A stretch of 64,000 nucleotides of DNA, from assembly GCF_008831285.2 (NCBI RefSeq), contig NC_045151.1, positions 7,021,682 to 7,085,681 on the forward strand. Reading direction: 5' to 3'. Shown here one piece after another: positions 34,480 to 45,042 of the stretch (position 1 is the stretch's first letter; every line of letters begins with the position of its first letter). The translations under genes were made by a program, and so were the position numbers. The stretch comes from Nymphaea colorata (taxonomy: Eukaryota > Streptophyta > Magnoliopsida > Nymphaeales > Nymphaeaceae). The notes under the pieces are model-generated. The model did not search any database. It was given only the letters and a program-made list of their open reading frames with translations, and was not told the origin of the DNA.

Positions 34480-34866
34480 ACATTCACTAATGTGTACAAA
34501 ACATCAGTTATATGATTATAATAATATCAAGATCTTTTTACTGATGCTTTTTAACGTCAATAAACATTTTCAACGATATCTAATAAATGTTAGTAAATTT
34601 TACTCAAGAGTAATGTTATGATTAACATCAATAAAAAGCTTTTTCACTAATGCACAACATATGCTAGTAAAGTCCCCTTTACATTAACATTAAGTGAAAC
34701 ATCCTTAAATTTATGCACACATTGATGTTTGGTACAAAATATTGGTAAAACTTTCACTAACATAATCTTCACTGATGTTTGGACATAAATGTAAGTAAAA
34801 GTTTAACATTTTTGTGAGCTCCTTTGATGTTTTTTCATGTCAATAAAAAAATGTTTTTTGGTAGTG
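34480..34866. repeat. Right subterminal repeat array of the CACTA element
   Basis: Repeated TTCACTAA, ACATCAGT, CACTGATGTTTGGAC and similar words up to the GGTAGTG terminus. The motif is the same as in the left array. Confidence 0.6.
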
Positions 34867-34869
34867 TAT

Positions 34870-37590
34870 GTTCATTCAAAATCAATTGACCAGCCATGAT
34901 TCAATTTCAAAATCTGCATAGAATAAAGAAATGAACATGCACAAATTGGAGTCTATGTAGACTAAAACAAATTAAATCTATGTTATCCAATGAATTACAA
35001 TTGAAATAAAAGAAAATGAGTTTGTGAAATATCCTCTAGGCATTCAATGAGCTCGTGGTGGTAAGTCTTCAAGATATCTGCAAGAGCTTTTCTCTATCCA
35101 AGATCCTCTTGGTTCACCGAAGAGAAAGATCTTGCATGACAACTAAAAAAGAACCTATCTATAACTAAAGCAAATGATATGAACATTAATGATAAAAATC
35201 TAGACAAATACAAGACATGGACTGACATTGACACAGAAGACATGCAACAAATACAACCTAGCCCAACTACTAAACACTACACTAACTAGATAAACACCAA
35301 AAATTTATGTAAGTATGCTACAATATTGATTTGACTTTGTGTTTGCATCCCCAAAAAATTTATTTTGGTCTTTGGAGTACTTCAAAAAAAAGTGGTTTTA
35401 TTTTAAAATGAGAGAGAAAGGGACTCACCTGTCGGTACGAGGTCCGGCCATTCCCAATGGCTTTATTTGGGGTAACCCGACGAAGAACTAGCCTCTTGCT
35501 TTGTAAGTTCCGATATTTGAAATGTTATCCTAAATCCTACATGCATGTGTATTCAAGTCCAAGTAGAATATATTGAGACAAATTTTGAAATGATTAAATA
35601 TGGTTTGATTTTAGAAAAAAAGTGGTGGTGCCCTTAGGCCTAGAACTATGGTCATAAGAGTTAACAAGCCCTTAATAGTTAGTAACTTTATAAACTTGAA
35701 GTTGAATTGTTGGAATAGCCAAATAGCATAGAAAACAAATTATTTAAAAGAGATACTTGTAAGATCATTTGAGTCCTTCAAATATTGTCACTAGAACTCA
35801 ACTAGAAGACAACTTGTATTTAAAGATAGTTTTATAAATCGAAATTTTCAACTTGTTTGAGGAACTATGAATGAGAACATACTTGTAAATTACTTATTTT
35901 GCAAAACATGACTTCAATTTATCATGTTTTGCAAAAACAAGTTTTTCAATTTTGGTTTGAAAATAAGATATCAAGACAGATGGACGATGACCATAGTTCT
36001 TGTTCATCATAGGGCCAAAGAGAGAGATCAAAATAATGTCTTGAAAACTATAAAGATTTGATATTTGAACCAAGAAAATGTTATAATTTGTAAGGTGTTT
36101 CTCTTGAATGTTACGTAAATTTCAAGATTTTGCCTTAATTCGATTATCACCTCATTAGGACTTCATCGTCTTACTTAAGTTTGTTAGAGATGTGATTGTG
36201 AGTTTCCAGGATTCCCATAAGTGGTTGTGTATGCATGATTACATAAATCTTATATGCATAATAAAAATAAACTATTCCTACCATAACATACATCTATGGA
36301 GCAATGGAAAGGAAAATCTTGATATAAATTTTGATAGTGGTAAGATTTTATCTAGTGAGTCACTCAAGAGTGTATTGAAAATATAGATAGGCTAATGAAA
36401 AACTAGAAAAATGATTAAAAAAATATGGAAGATGGATTCGCAATTTGAAAATAAAAAATCACATGCTCAACGCAAATTAATATGTACATCAAGTGTGTTT
36501 GGGTGTTTTCTGAGTTGGACATATCCCAACCTCAAAATGATAAAAATAGAAAAATGACCCACCTCGAATTCTCACTCGTAATACACATCCACATACAATC
36601 AAGCAATCAAAATAGAGAATTAGATAGAGAAATGAAAAGATACATATACGATGAGAGAGCAATAATAGGTAGAGAAAAATTAAAAGACAGAAAGAGAAAA
36701 ATGAAAATGCATAGAGAGAACTAAAGGTAAAAAAGGGAGAGAAAAAGAGAGATATTTGAAAGAGAAAGAATTAAATGAGACAGAAATGAGAAGACGAATA
36801 AAATAAAAAGAGAAATAAAGATGAGAAATTGAAATGAGAGAAATATAAGTTAAAAAAATTGATGAAAGTTAAGAATGAGATGAATAAACATTAAAATGAA
36901 AATGAGAGGAGTAAAGAATGAGAAAAAAAAGAAGTTAAAATGAAAGAGAGAAAAGTTAAAACAAGTTTAAAAGAGATAAACGAGTTAAAAGAAATAAAGA
37001 ATCTAGTTAAAATAATAAAAAGATAAGTTAAAAAGAGAGGAAAAATGATCTAGAGGAAAATGTTTGCCTTTGTCATGCTCTCTGGAGCTTTAAGGAGGAT
37101 CCTTAGCTTCAGAGAAACTCTAGACCTTCATCGGCTTGTTGTGAAGAAAAGAGACAAGAAAATGGTAGAAAGAAAAGTCATAAATACCTTAAAAAAGAAT
37201 TTGATTTAGAAATGACTCCTTAGCTCTTCTGGGCAAAGAGAACTCTTTGATGGTGGCATGAATGGGTTGGAGATGCTCCTCAACAGTCCATCACAAGCTC
37301 CTCTAAGGTCTCCTCTTGTTGGAAATGAAGGTTTAGAGTTGAGCATTAGGAGAGCCAAATAAGAAAAAAATGAACAAGAAGAAGATGAAATCTAGAAGAG
37401 GAGAGAGAGAATTCAAAGGCATGAAAAGATGATGGATTTCGATGTCAAATGAGATAAATGAAGTGGTATTTACAGAGGAAGAAGACTCAAAGGCATTGTG
37501 GTCTTTTTTAAAAATGAAATTAGCCATTAATTAGTCATTATTGGCTTAAAATAACATAAAAACACTAAGAGGGTCAAATCTGTCCAAAAA
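34870..37590. other. Intergenic DNA with a diverged copy of the foldback arm and a polypurine stretch
   Basis: About 35395-35520 shares the layout of the 2035-3113 foldback arm (GAGAAAGGGACTCACCTGTC, then GTACGAGGTC). About 36590-37060 is strongly purine-rich on the plus strand. No gene was recognised. The overall look is that of decayed LTR DNA. Confidence 0.4.
36590..37060. repeat. Long purine-rich tract (GA/AAA-rich)
   Basis: About 470 bp made almost wholly of A and G on the plus strand in irregular GAGA, GAAA and GTTAAAA words. Low complexity, non-coding. Confidence 0.75.
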
Positions 37591-37609
37591 TATGTTTAGT
37601 GGGGGATTG

Positions 37610-37887
37610 ACCGCATCGAGGGGCAGCTTGCTCAGCCAAGGCTCACCTAGCCTAGGCCCGGCCCACTGCCAGGCCTAGACAAGCCGGTCTGGCCAGCCAC
37701 AGGCCTATTCTGGCTGGCTGCAGGCATAGCCTGGCCTGTGCTGGCCGGCCACAGGCCTAGCTTGGTCGAGCCAAGCCTGGCCGCACCAGGTCGGCTGCAG
37801 GCCTAGCTTGGAAAGGCCAGGTCCGTGCCAGGTCAGCCAGGACCATACCTAGCTGCTCTAGGCCAGCCAGCGCTGGGTCAGGCCAGG
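37610..37887. repeat. GC-rich imperfect repeats (GGCCAGGCC, CACAGGCCTAGC)
   Basis: Several loose copies of GGCCxGCCACAGGCCTAGCT/TGG in about 280 bp, flanking the putative LTR boundary at 37888. Origin unknown. Confidence 0.6.
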
Positions 37888-40800
37888 TGATGCGACCCTT
37901 CTAGGACCCCTGCCGCATCCGCTTGATATCAACTATACAATACAGATCCTCAACTGGACAATACCCAAGCTCATACAATTTTTAAACACACTCACAACTC
38001 ACTCAAACTGCAGCTGCCCTGCTCATACAATCATATATCCAACCACAACAACCATGTCTATAGTCGTGTACAAACAACACCCTGAATCCATGGGTCAAGT
38101 CACTTCGGGGTAAGCAACCTGAGGTTGTGTCCTCTGTGCCCAGCGCTTTGCAGGAGCCATCCGTCAATCGCACGACCAAATGCTTGATAAGCAAATACAC
38201 CCGGCCCCAGTCTCTAGGGTGCCTCAAAAAATTACTGAGTCAGGGCTCGCCCGACGGCTCCTCGCTGCAGCAATTGTGAAGATAAATATGACCTCCCAAG
38301 GTCCATCACATTGTGCCCAGGTGGCGAACCAGCAGAGACTCGCGCCTCCTCGAAATGGGAAATGTCAAACACACAAGAAGAGAGTGCGTGAGAATTCACT
38401 GAGCATAGAGGGACTTCACCGAGCTATAGATAGGTCCAATTGGAGTGAAATTGGGGATGCTTAGCGCTGGAGACGAGCTGAGCCCTCGCTAGATGCTATG
38501 GGTGAGAGCCCTCGGATCAGGAGAAGGTCAACTCGCGGGCTAGAGGCAAGATCTGGCACGGCTAGCGTCCTCATGGCTGACCAAAGCAATTTCACCTCGG
38601 AGAATAGCGAGACACTTGAAGCGGATGGGAGGTACTCGGCGATTTGTTGGCAGGACATGTCGAGTTCCCTCAACATGGTGATGCTGGATGCAAATGATAC
38701 GCTAGCGGGACGCGACCGTCGCTTTGGAATTTTGTGATGCGAGATTCACGCAGTCGAGACACGCCGAGTGAATCTAACATGGTGGCATGGCATTTGTTCG
38801 GATTTACAAACTCTGCTCAGGCACAGAGCTCATGGACACATTGACAGCCGACTCATCGGTGACTGAAAAAAATGACAGAATATTCTGCCTGATTCCTCGG
38901 GTTCGCCAGATTTCTGCTTCAGCACCGAAAATTGTTAAAAATGCTCTAGCAAACTTTAGATGTTGACTTCTCTCTAATCTTTTATAGGATTTGGCGTATG
39001 AGCACTCCATGTGTGTGGAATTCCATCAGCTATATGCTCTGACGGTTATCTACACGAATAGGTGTTGATATTGCTTAAATTTGGTGCTAGATTCTGTCAT
39101 ACTCAACTGAAAATAAAGAACAGAACACCAAATTAATTTGCAGTTGATTTTAATTCACAATGAGAAGATTCTAGTTGCGGCTCACCAGATATACATCAAT
39201 CGTTCAGGATTGATCCGCCGTTGGAAACACGTTGACTGCCTCGGAGTTGGATCCAAGTTTATCAGTAGTTTTTTGTTCAATTTATTGGATGCGACGTCGA
39301 GGATGAATGAATCGAAACTTCATAGATTCGCTCGTGCTTGCGCTCGTTGGATTTACACGAAAGTCAGGAGTCGATCAGCATTATTTGATCGTGTTTTCAT
39401 CCACAGGATTCACTTGAATTGCACCAAATACAAAGAAGCGTCTGGTGGTAGTCCTAGATGACTAACGATGAAATTGAGAACCAACCTTCCTTCATTCAAG
39501 GGGGATTTGATCGTAATCTCTTACCCGATCCTTGCAACGCAATTTGGAGTCGTTCCATGATTAATTGACAAGGATCCAGTGGCAAATTGGGGCTTGAAGC
39601 CATTGGAAGGGTGGAGGAGGTTATTTGTTGATAGGAATGATCGGTTAGTCATGTCAGTCGAGCCTTCAGGAGGCTAGATTTCAGGAAAGAACCACGCCCA
39701 CGTGATATGTGGTGTCGAAGGGTGTTTGGAATCATCCTGTATAAGATTGTCCACTGATGGAAGAAACACGCCTGTTGGAAAACAAACTGGGAGGCACTGC
39801 AATTGTTGCTCAACTGAAGAACCACATTAAAGAACGCTAATTGCCAAAAAAACTCACTCGGATTTCATTAAGTCTCACACGGAGGTGCTCTTCAGTGGAA
39901 CGGGAAAACTCCCGACATACGAGGCGGTTGTCTTACAGAGATTTTTCAAAAGATCCAATGAAGATGCGTGCTGATTTTATACGTACACGAAACTAGGTCG
40001 ACTTCGATCTGGACCGACTCAAATCGGCTCAACCGAGTCGCTCGCCCATTGCGGGTCGAGACCTCGTTGAACCGGTTCAGCAAGTTAATACTCACAACTC
40101 AAACAAATGCACCCCGTTTCGAGGCCATTGCAGCTCCTCAGCGGTGTTTGAATCTTTTTTTCGGCGGGCATCAGATCTCATCTCGCGTGGAAGGTGGTCG
40201 CCTATGCTCTCCTCGAGCGGCGTCCTAGTCGACCTTGCTGGCTCGTGGATCGTGCTATCGCAGGTGCTGCTCGGAATGGTGGGGTGATGTGTGGTGTGCC
40301 GGAGGTGTTGAAGGAAACATTCTGCCAGATCTGACCGACTTTGCTGGAGCATAGCCGATTCTCCATTGTTTGGGACCACAGCCTTTGGCTGACATGCGCT
40401 CAGAATGGTGGGGTGACCCCCACGGCCACTCGGCTAAGTTGGCCAGGGGCCCCCTTTCGCTCGACATGGTGCCAACCACGCTCTCAAGCATGCTCGGGCA
40501 CCTATCAGCTATGGAGGCTTCCTGTGTAAGCATTGTGCTCAGGATGGCATTGGTTGTGGCCAGTCGCCTCTCGGCTACGACTACCTGGTGCCCTGGCCAC
40601 GACGAAGTGCCCAAGTCCTTGCACGGTTCTATCCTAACTAAGGAACAAAAAAACCTGCAGGCATGTGCTCCCAAGTGATGCCCGCTCTACCAAGATGCAA
40701 AGTCAATGTAGTTGTCTGTCCGGTGGCGAGTGTAGCGCTCAACGGCCCTGGTGGCCGTGCGCTGTGCCTTCAAGGCTCGGCCTTGACCAAAGGCTTGCCA

Positions 40801-41007
40801 GGTAGATACCGACAGTCTTCGACTATAGCTACGGTGAAATTAGCCAGTCATCCTAGCTGAACCCCTCTACTGCTCCCTCTTGGAATCATCGGCAAGGCTA
40901 GGCTAGCCTCGCAACCCCCTGTATGGACCCGCAATGTCTCATACTCTACTCGGACGTGCTGCGCCATCTCTCTAGTGCTCTCGATAGTCCTAGGAAGGGT
41001 CATATCA
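37888..41007 (-). repeat. Putative long 3' LTR of a gypsy element with extended inverted ends
   Basis: On the minus strand the region starts TGATATGACCCTTCCTAGGA at 41007, right after a polypurine tract, and ends CCTAGAAGGGTCGCATCA at 37888. The ends are inverted copies over about 20 bp. This would make a 3.1-kb LTR, long but within the range of plant gypsy elements. No second LTR is in the window, and the interior, about 50 percent GC without domains, could include a nested insertion. Confidence 0.42.
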
Positions 41008-41034
41008 AATCCCCCCCCCCCCCCCCCCCTTCTT
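41008..41034 (-). other. Polypurine tract with a 19-bp homopolymer
   Basis: On the plus strand AAT, then C19, then TTCTT. On the minus strand this is AAGAA, G19, ATT next to the LTR start, the position of a polypurine tract. The G run is unusually long, and its length may be unreliable. Confidence 0.6.
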
Positions 41035-41379
41035 AGATAGGACTTGCCCCAAACTCCTTAGCTAGGGATACCCCTCAGCCAGGTTATCTGTCGAGTCCCC
41101 AGTCTGACCTCCCTCATAGGATCTGACCGCCGACAGCCACTTAGGCTCAACAAAAACGTCCTCATGCTCAGTCATCATCGCGGCTACCTCTTAGGGTACC
41201 TCCCCCTCTACTATTGGGCCAGGGATCACGTCAGTAACCATACTTAGCAACCAATAGACTGGCTGCCTTGCTTGGAGTACCCGTAGTGCCTCCTTTGCTC
41301 TCTCATGAGACTTAAGGGCGGTGAGGGTCACCTCTTCGCCACCCCCCTTAAGATAGGTCATGGTCATCTTCGTGAAGTC

Positions 41380-41652
41380 TCAAGTGACCTTTCCAAGCAT
41401 TTTCAGCCATTGCATACCGAGCAAAGCCGCCATACCACATATGGGAATAACAAATAAATCGACCGAGGAAGCATCTCCCTGTATGACTATATGTACGTCG
41501 CGGCACATGGTGAAACATAGAATACGGATGTCATTTCCCATCATAATATCAAACATAGGATGTTCTCTAATATTATGGCCAATCATATCTACCACTCGTT
41601 TGCTTACAAAGTTGTGAGTCGCTCCAGTGTCAACTAACACTACCACTTGCAC
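41380..41652 (-). pseudogene. gypsy 2 aspartic protease
   Basis: The frame has V-L-V-D-T-G-A-T-H-N-F-V (active-site motif) and later A-A-L-L-G-M-Q-W-L, the two retropepsin landmarks in correct spacing. The open frame continues in the linker with E-H-E-D-V-F-V-E-P-K, typical of the segment before reverse transcriptase. Confidence 0.85.
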
Positions 41653-41730
41653 GGTCCAATATGTACCAATATGTGAGTCGCTCCAGTGTCAACTAACACT
41701 ACCACTTGCACGGTCCAATATGTACCAATA
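41614..41730. repeat. 59-bp tandem duplication beside the protease
   Basis: The unit GTGAGTCGCTCCAGTGTCAA starts at 41614 and 41673. It covers the protease active-site codons, so the second copy disrupts the frame upstream of the active site. Confidence 0.9.
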
Positions 41731-41789
41731 CCCTCATTGAATTGAGTATTAGTGTGCCAGTCGTTCTATAATAAGTTAACCAATTGAGT

Positions 41790-42372
41790 CATCGTTAGGC
41801 TCACCATCAGTCCTGCGCTTGGTTTTTTCTTTTTGTGGAAGTGGGGCATCACCCTCATCGTCCTCCATCACTTGAAAGATCCTAAGGTGTTTGCATTTGT
41901 GACCCTTGACCCACTTCTAGTTGCAATTGAAGCAAAGCCGTCTTTTAATTCTTTCGTCCCTCTCTTGTTGAGTGATCCTTTGGTCCTAGTAGGCACGGTG
42001 TTGGACCCTTGGGCATCTCCAAGCATGGGAGTCAGGTCCTTAGACGAGAAGCATTGCTATCCATAGGCCTCAGAGGCCTCCTCAAGGTATTAAGGCACCG
42101 GTTTTTCTTTTCTATGACACGGGCAGTCTTGAAGCAATCACGCAAGGTGGGTGGATTCATCGTTAGGAGCTCAATCCTGATCTCCTCTTTCAACCCCCAA
42201 ACAAAGGCTGCAACCAGTGCATGTTATGGCCGATCCCTGACCATACTAATAATGTCCTTGAACTTGGTAGTCTTGGAGTGACTCACCTTGATGGATGCTC
42301 GTGAGCTCCACATCATAGTTGACAAGACTCGTCTCTCCAAACCTCAAATGGATCTCCTCAAGGATGCCTAAA
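41790..42372 (-). pseudogene. gypsy 2 gag remnant
   Basis: Across shifted frames the minus strand shows L-V-N-Y-D-V-E-L, then a zinc-knuckle-like R-R-L-C-F-N-C-N followed by W-V-K-G-H-K-C-K. This matches the single CCHC knuckle of plant gypsy gag proteins. Stops interrupt it. Confidence 0.7.
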
Positions 42373-43539
42373 AAAAGTGGAAAACAAAGTTCGTAATGAA
42401 AAATAAGCATAAATAACAAAAGAAAATAACTAAAATACCCATTTTACCCTTTTATAGTGCAAAAATAAAGCTTAGGGACAGATTTTTTAATTTTGGCAAT
42501 TTTAGGGGCCAAAACGTACACAAAGTTGATAAAATTAGTTTGTTTGAAAGCTAACACACATAAGAATCAGACCTAATTTATAGAACCCATAAATCCTTTG
42601 TCAGTCCAATGTTGTAAGCATTTTAGTATGAGACAAATTATATAATACTATATATGATTGGATTTATTTGTTAAGACATAAATAAGAAGTATTCTGCGAT
42701 TTTAAAATTTATGTAGTACTGTAGATAATCAATTTGCAATTTAACTCTTCAAACCCTATCAAATTAAACTCAAACCACATGGAATTTGGTTTGTTGATGA
42801 TTGACACATGGATCAAGAAAATGTAAAAAATGAAAGTTGGAATTCAAAGAAAATACGTACACTCAAGAAGTTGGCTGCAACTTAATTTTAAATAAGATTT
42901 TCAGTTTCAAATTTTACTTATTTCCAAAACTGAATTAGAACTTCTAACCTAATTTTGACATACACTTTAATAGATCACAAAGCACAAAAACCTAAATACA
43001 ACAAAATCAAACTAGAAAAACTAATAATCTAATGTCAAACCAATGAAACAACACATGTATGAACTAAACTACTGCAAAATAAATCCTTCCCTTCCAAATG
43101 ATCAAAGTGAAAGTCCTCCACATCCAAATGATCAAACTGAAAGTCCTCAAAACCCTAGTTGTGTAATCCAGCTATGTGCTTCACTCTTTAATTGTTAGCA
43201 ATGCAATGAATTGCTTACCATACCAATATCTCTTACCTTAATTGCACCACTAGTTCAAGCTTCCACATCTCCATACAGGCTATTTCTTCTAGACTTCAAT
43301 TTACTTGGAAGAGATGAAGTCTGGAATTAAATGACATTGCCATTAATAAATGTTCTTCTTAACTCCTCTAGCTCGCTTATCTACAGCTTCCTCTTTACAC
43401 CAGGCTAGGTCAAATTGAAGTTAAGACTTGTAATCGCCTAATAGGCCCTGTGTTACCAGCTTGACTATCATGCCTCGCAATTAATACCAGCCAATATGGG
43501 GACATGCCAATGGGTGTCTTAAAGGTAGTCCAAAAGGGC
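42373..43539. other. AT-rich DNA between two gypsy fragments, nothing recognised
   Basis: No domain, terminus or repeat was identified. Confidence 0.4.
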
Positions 43540-43816
43540 CAAATTGCATAATCTAGATGCACAAAATCCTTACATAGGCATGTCTAACCATTTTTTCTGG
43601 TATCCGCTTGATCTCCTTGTTAGAGACCTCAACCTGCAGCTCACCTATGGTGGTCTAGTAAACTTATGATGGATAGAGTACTTCTTTAGTAAAGAAGTAA
43701 TTTATTTTCCCATAAGAAATGATGGTGTGTGTCATCTTGAACTAGCTAAAGATCTTGTACTTAATGAACTTAAGCACTACTTTATGATCATCGGTCTGGG
43801 TTGTCACAACATCCAC

Positions 43817-44369
43817 TCATTTGGACAAATTATCCACCATAACAAAAATATAAACATTTCCAAATGACAATAGAAACAAACCCTTGAAATCAATCCTCCG
43901 TACAACAAATATCTCACAACTAAGATTGGGATTAATGACATCATCTATTTCTTCCCAATGATGCTGGCACCCAGAATATGCCTCGCAAAACTCATGAAGT
44001 TCCCAGTGTAATGTTGGCCACCAAAATCTAGGCTGCATCACTTTTACCATAACCTTATGACTCGAAAGAGTAGCCTCCACATGCAAGAGAATGGCAAAAG
44101 GTCAAAATGGAATGATGATCATCCTCTGTAATGCACCACTTGATTACCTTATTTGATCCCAAGTAAAATAACTCGAGCTCCTCCCAGAAATAATGTCGCA
44201 TCTGTGATGTAAGACCGTCTCTTTTTACTTTGCATACTACACTGACATCTATCTGGTAACCAAGTAATAAAACTGTACATGTACCATGGAAGCTTTGTAC
44301 TCTGAAAAGTTGTTCATAAAGAAACAACTCATTTATCTTCATATTCTCTCGAGGTGCCTCCCCAAACAA
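43817..44369 (-). pseudogene. Athila-like integrase domain
   Basis: Two frames together give the H2C2 zinc finger and the beginning of the DDE core (V-V-R-R-I-D-F-K-G, I-F-V-M-V-D-N-L-S-K). A frame change lies near 44060-44080, and stops follow at 43816. Confidence 0.78.
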
Positions 44370-44683
44370 TTTGGATGAATGATGTGCTACTATATTCTCT
44401 TAAAGCATTTTACCATGAATCTTGAGATCAAATTATTGCAGTAGCAAGATCCAACGAATGAATGTAGGCTTGCTTTGCAACCTTTTTACTCACCAAATAC
44501 CACAAACTGGTGCCATGATCAGAGTAAACTATGACCTTGGAGCAAAGAAGATACGACCTGAATTTCTCCAAGCAAAGACCATGACTACATAGCTCATTCT
44601 CTATGATAGTGCAGCTCGGTTGAGCATAAGAGAAGCTCTTACTTGCATAGTGGATGACATATGTCCTACTATTATCTCTTTGC

Positions 44684-44998
44684 TAGGACTGAACATAAGC
44701 TGAGTTGACCTCAACTCGTCTCGTGGATCACTCAACTCGAGCTTGACAACTGGAGCATGACTCGATAAACTAACTTGAGGCTCGAGCTCGATTCGTTTAA
44801 GCTTGAGAGACTGAGAGACTTATACTGGCAACTGGTTATAGAGTGAAACTTTGAAGAAATTTATCCTAATTTTTCTAAACTTGGTAATTCAGTGAATCAG
44901 CCGGCCGAGCCAAGTCAGTTCTTGCCACTCTAACTAGACTCATTTAACAACTCAAAGTTAAGTTTAAGCTTGAGCTCGACCTGAGTTGTTCAGTCCTA
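44684..44998. mobile_element. hAT-like MITE, 315 bp, inserted in the RNase H domain
   Basis: The ends are inverted, TAGGACTGAACA on the left and its counterpart TGTTCAGTCCTA on the right with one base shift. Flanks are CTCTTTGC (44676-44683) and CTCTCTGC (44999-45006), an 8-bp target duplication with one change. The interior is rich in GCTCGAG/CTCGAGCT words. Removing the element and one flank restores the RNase H reading L-G-Q-R-D-N-S-R-T-Y-V-I. TAGG ends and 8-bp duplications mark hAT-type MITEs. Confidence 0.85.
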
Positions 44999-45042
44999 CT
45001 CTCTGCCCTAGTATGACCCCAATAGCACAACACAATATTAGG

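Larger units (their letters stand above)
30289..34866 (+). mobile_element. CACTA (En/Spm) DNA transposon, 4.58 kb, internally decayed
   Basis: The right end reads TTTTTTGGTAGTG at 34866, so its reverse complement starts CACTACCAAAAAA. The left end starts CACTAAAAGAAGG at 30289. Both are flanked by TAT (30286-30288 and 34867-34869), the 3-bp duplication expected for CACTA elements. Blocks of short subterminal motifs (GTCAGTGAA, TCACTGA, ACGTCAGT and variants) fill about 30300-30960 and 34480-34866. A transposase remnant lies at about 33540-34150. Only CACTA itself matches well between the two ends, so the left boundary is less certain than the right. Confidence 0.68.
37888..42372 (-). mobile_element. 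Ty3/gypsy element 2, internally deleted and 5'-truncated
   Basis: On the minus strand a gag remnant (42372-41790), protease (41652-41380) and a protease-to-RT linker (to about 41060) are followed directly by a polypurine tract (41034-41008) and the LTR. Reverse transcriptase, RNase H and integrase are missing. The 5' end stops inside gag at about 42372. This is a dead copy. Confidence 0.65.
43540..45042 (-). mobile_element. Athila-like gypsy pol fragment (RNase H and integrase)
   Basis: On the minus strand RNase H (about 45042-44430) shows C-A-I-G-V-I-L-G-Q, a MITE insertion, then T-Y-V-I-H-Y-A-S-K-S-F and E-K-F-R-S-Y-L-L-C-S-K-V-I-V. The integrase zinc-binding block follows (C-H-S-L-A-C-G-G-Y, W-W-P-T-L-H-W, C-Q-H-H-W), then the core with Q-V-E-V-S-N-K-E-I-K-R near 43580. 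The C-H-x-x-A-C-G-G motif and the E-V-S-N-x-E-I-K motif are typical of the Athila/Tat branch. Gag, protease, most of RT and both LTRs are absent. Confidence 0.78.
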
